From contig JAQGKJ010000387.1 in NCBI GenBank assembly GCA_028290165.1, positions 1 to 6,624 of the forward strand: 6,624 nt of DNA. Reading direction: 5' to 3'. Below, one piece after another: positions 5,533 through 6,624 of this stretch. Origin of the DNA: Bradyrhizobium sp. GTDB taxonomy: Bacteria; Pseudomonadota; Alphaproteobacteria; Rhizobiales; Xanthobacteraceae. A program made the translations under genes and the position numbers. Position 1 is the stretch's first letter; every line of letters starts with the position of its first letter. Below the pieces are notes generated by a model. The model saw nothing but the letters and a program-made list of their open reading frames with translations, was not told the origin of the DNA and made no database searches.

Positions 5533-6237
5533 GTGACTGAAAAGCCAATTGCCATTGTTACAGGTGTCGGGCCCGGCACCGGGTCGGCGATTGTCCGGCG
5601 TTTCGCAAGCGGCGGATTTCGCGTGATCGCCTTGGCCCGTTCACCGGATCGTATCCGTGCCCTCGAACAGGAACTTCCGGACACCCACGCGGCGATCTGT
5701 GATGTTTCCAGCGAGAGCCAGGTCGCGGACGCGGTTGCCAATGTGCGCAAATTATACGGCCCGCCGGATGTCCTCATCCATAACGCGGTGGGAGGCGGGT
5801 GGGGAACGTTCCTCGAAATCGACCCGCAGATGCTTGAACGCAACTTTCGGGTAAATGTCATGGGTCTATTGTATCTGGCGCGGGAAGTGGCGCCTGCGAT
5901 GATCGAGGCGGGCAAGGGCACCATTCTCGTCACCGGCAACACGTCAGCTATTCGCGGCAAGGCGAACTTCGCTGGATTTGCGCCGACCAAGGCCGCCCAG
6001 CGTATTTTGGCAGAATCGATCGCACGTGATCTCGGGCCGCGCGGCATCCATGTTGCTTACGTGCTCATCGATGCCGTGATCGATGTGCCGCGAATGCGCG
6101 AACGGCTGCGCGACGCGCCGGACGAGTTTTTCATCAAACCATCTGCAATCGCCGACGAACTTTGGCATCTCTATAACCAGGACCGCTCGGCATGGTCGTT
6201 CCTGACCGAGCTTCGTCCGTTCGCGGAAAAATGGTGA
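5533..6237 (+). CDS. Atypical short-chain dehydrogenase/reductase (SDR) with Tyr-to-Phe active site
   Basis: A 234-residue Rossmann-fold SDR starting at GTG 5533, with GAGG (5521-5524) 8 nt upstream. The cofactor glycines are TGVGPGTG (10-17), an Asp-Val pair (57-58) sits where the adenine contact is expected, and HNAVGG (83-88) replaces the usual NNAG. Ser138 (GNTSA) fits the catalytic serine. The catalytic YxxxK is FAPTK (149-153): Lys153 remains but the tyrosine is Phe. From memory, close homologues share this FAPTK segment, so it is a subfamily trait rather than a mutation. Normal hydride-transfer chemistry may be altered, or another residue may take the role. The next gene, 29 nt downstream, is an enoyl-CoA hydratase/isomerase relative, so the substrate may be an acyl-CoA; that is inference. 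Confidence 0.88.
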   Translation: MTEKPIAIVTGVGPGTGSAIVRRFASGGFRVIALARSPDRIRALEQELPDTHAAICDVSSESQVADAVANVRKLYGPPDVLIHNAVGGGWGTFLEIDPQMLERNFRVNVMGLLYLAREVAPAMIEAGKGTILVTGNTSAIRGKANFAGFAPTKAAQRILAESIARDLGPRGIHVAYVLIDAVIDVPRMRERLRDAPDEFFIKPSAIADELWHLYNQDRSAWSFLTELRPFAEKW

Positions 6238-6266
6238 AGAGAAATAAGCATTAAGAGGAAACGATC

Positions 6267-6624
6267 ATGACTGAACACGTGAAGACAGAGATAGAAGCCG
6301 GCATCATGACGTTGACGCTGGCGCGGCCGGACAAGAAGAACGCGCTGAGTAACGCGATGTACAGCGCGATGTCGGATGGGTTGGAGCACGCGGAGAAAGA
6401 CGCGGGCGTGCGGGTCGTCCTGTTCCAGGGCGACGGCGACAGTTTCACCGCCGGAAATGATCTCGCCGATTTCAGCGCCCAGGCCAACGGCAAGGATACC
6501 AGTGAGAGCCAGGCGCATCGCTTCATCGGCAACCTCGGCAAGGCGACCCGTCCGCTGGTCGCCGCCGTGCAGGGTAACGCGGTCGGCGTCGGCACCACGA
6601 TGTTGCTGCATTGCGACCTCGTGT
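6267..6624 (+). CDS. Enoyl-CoA hydratase/isomerase (crotonase) family protein, 3' end outside the window
   Basis: The first 119 residues of a crotonase-fold enzyme, which acts on acyl-CoA thioesters. ATG 6267 has AGAGGA (6254-6259) 7 nt upstream. Visible motifs are LARPDKKNAL (18-27), the first oxyanion-hole segment FTAGNDLADF (60-69), and the second, VQGNAVGVGTTMLLHCDLV (101-119). The position of the first catalytic glutamate of classical hydratases (Glu144 in rat mitochondrial ECH) is Thr here (GVGTT). This points to the isomerase-like or single-glutamate members; the second acidic position lies past the window. It is probably co-transcribed with the SDR gene, 29 nt upstream. Family call is firm; the exact reaction is open. 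Confidence 0.9.
   Translation, partial: MTEHVKTEIEAGIMTLTLARPDKKNALSNAMYSAMSDGLEHAEKDAGVRVVLFQGDGDSFTAGNDLADFSAQANGKDTSESQAHRFIGNLGKATRPLVAAVQGNAVGVGTTMLLHCDLV

Noticed and set aside
5424..6047. Minus-strand open frame (207 aa) opposite the SDR gene
   Set aside because: It is antisense to a clear SDR with cofactor motifs and matches no family I recognise.

Overview
The window looks like chromosomal DNA of an alphaproteobacterium of the Bradyrhizobium/Rhodopseudomonas type (Nitrobacteraceae). Base composition is GC-rich. The first ~560 bases match, from memory, dispersed repeat sequences scattered through Bradyrhizobium genomes, and the protein families are typical of that group. No database search was possible, so the taxonomic call is inference.

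Layout. Bases 1-882 hold no convincing gene. They contain a large structured dispersed repeat (about 1-415), a REP-like hairpin repeat (about 424-560), an unassigned stretch, and an ECF-type promoter at 804-832. Bases 883-3719 are a tight four-gene plus-strand operon: a Tat-exported metallophosphoesterase, an exported type-1 copper cupredoxin, an ECF sigma factor and a single-pass membrane anti-sigma factor. Bases 3773-4669 hold two decayed plus-strand genes: a GntR/FadR-type regulator cut by an in-frame TAG, and a small conserved protein that reads through only if two single-base homopolymer deletions are repaired. Bases 4703-5207 hold two tandem minus-strand genes for small (76 aa) exported proteins with paired cysteines. 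Bases 5419-5446 are a sigma70-like promoter with an overlapping dyad. From 5533 to the window end runs an acyl-CoA-type operon: an atypical SDR followed by a truncated enoyl-CoA hydratase/isomerase.

Main finding. The operon promoter (GGGAATA-N15-GAGTCTC, 804-832 plus strand) recurs with identical boxes and identical spacing upstream of the two small exported-protein genes (5283-5255 minus strand). In each case the -10 box ends about 50 nt before the start codon. The simplest reading is one autoregulated ECF sigma/anti-sigma switch. It would control its own operon and, across the decayed genes, a divergently oriented pair of small cysteine-containing exported proteins. Together these would form an envelope response module: phosphoesterase, copper protein and small thiol proteins. 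The inducing signal cannot be read from the sequence; copper or redox stress of the cell envelope is only a hypothesis.
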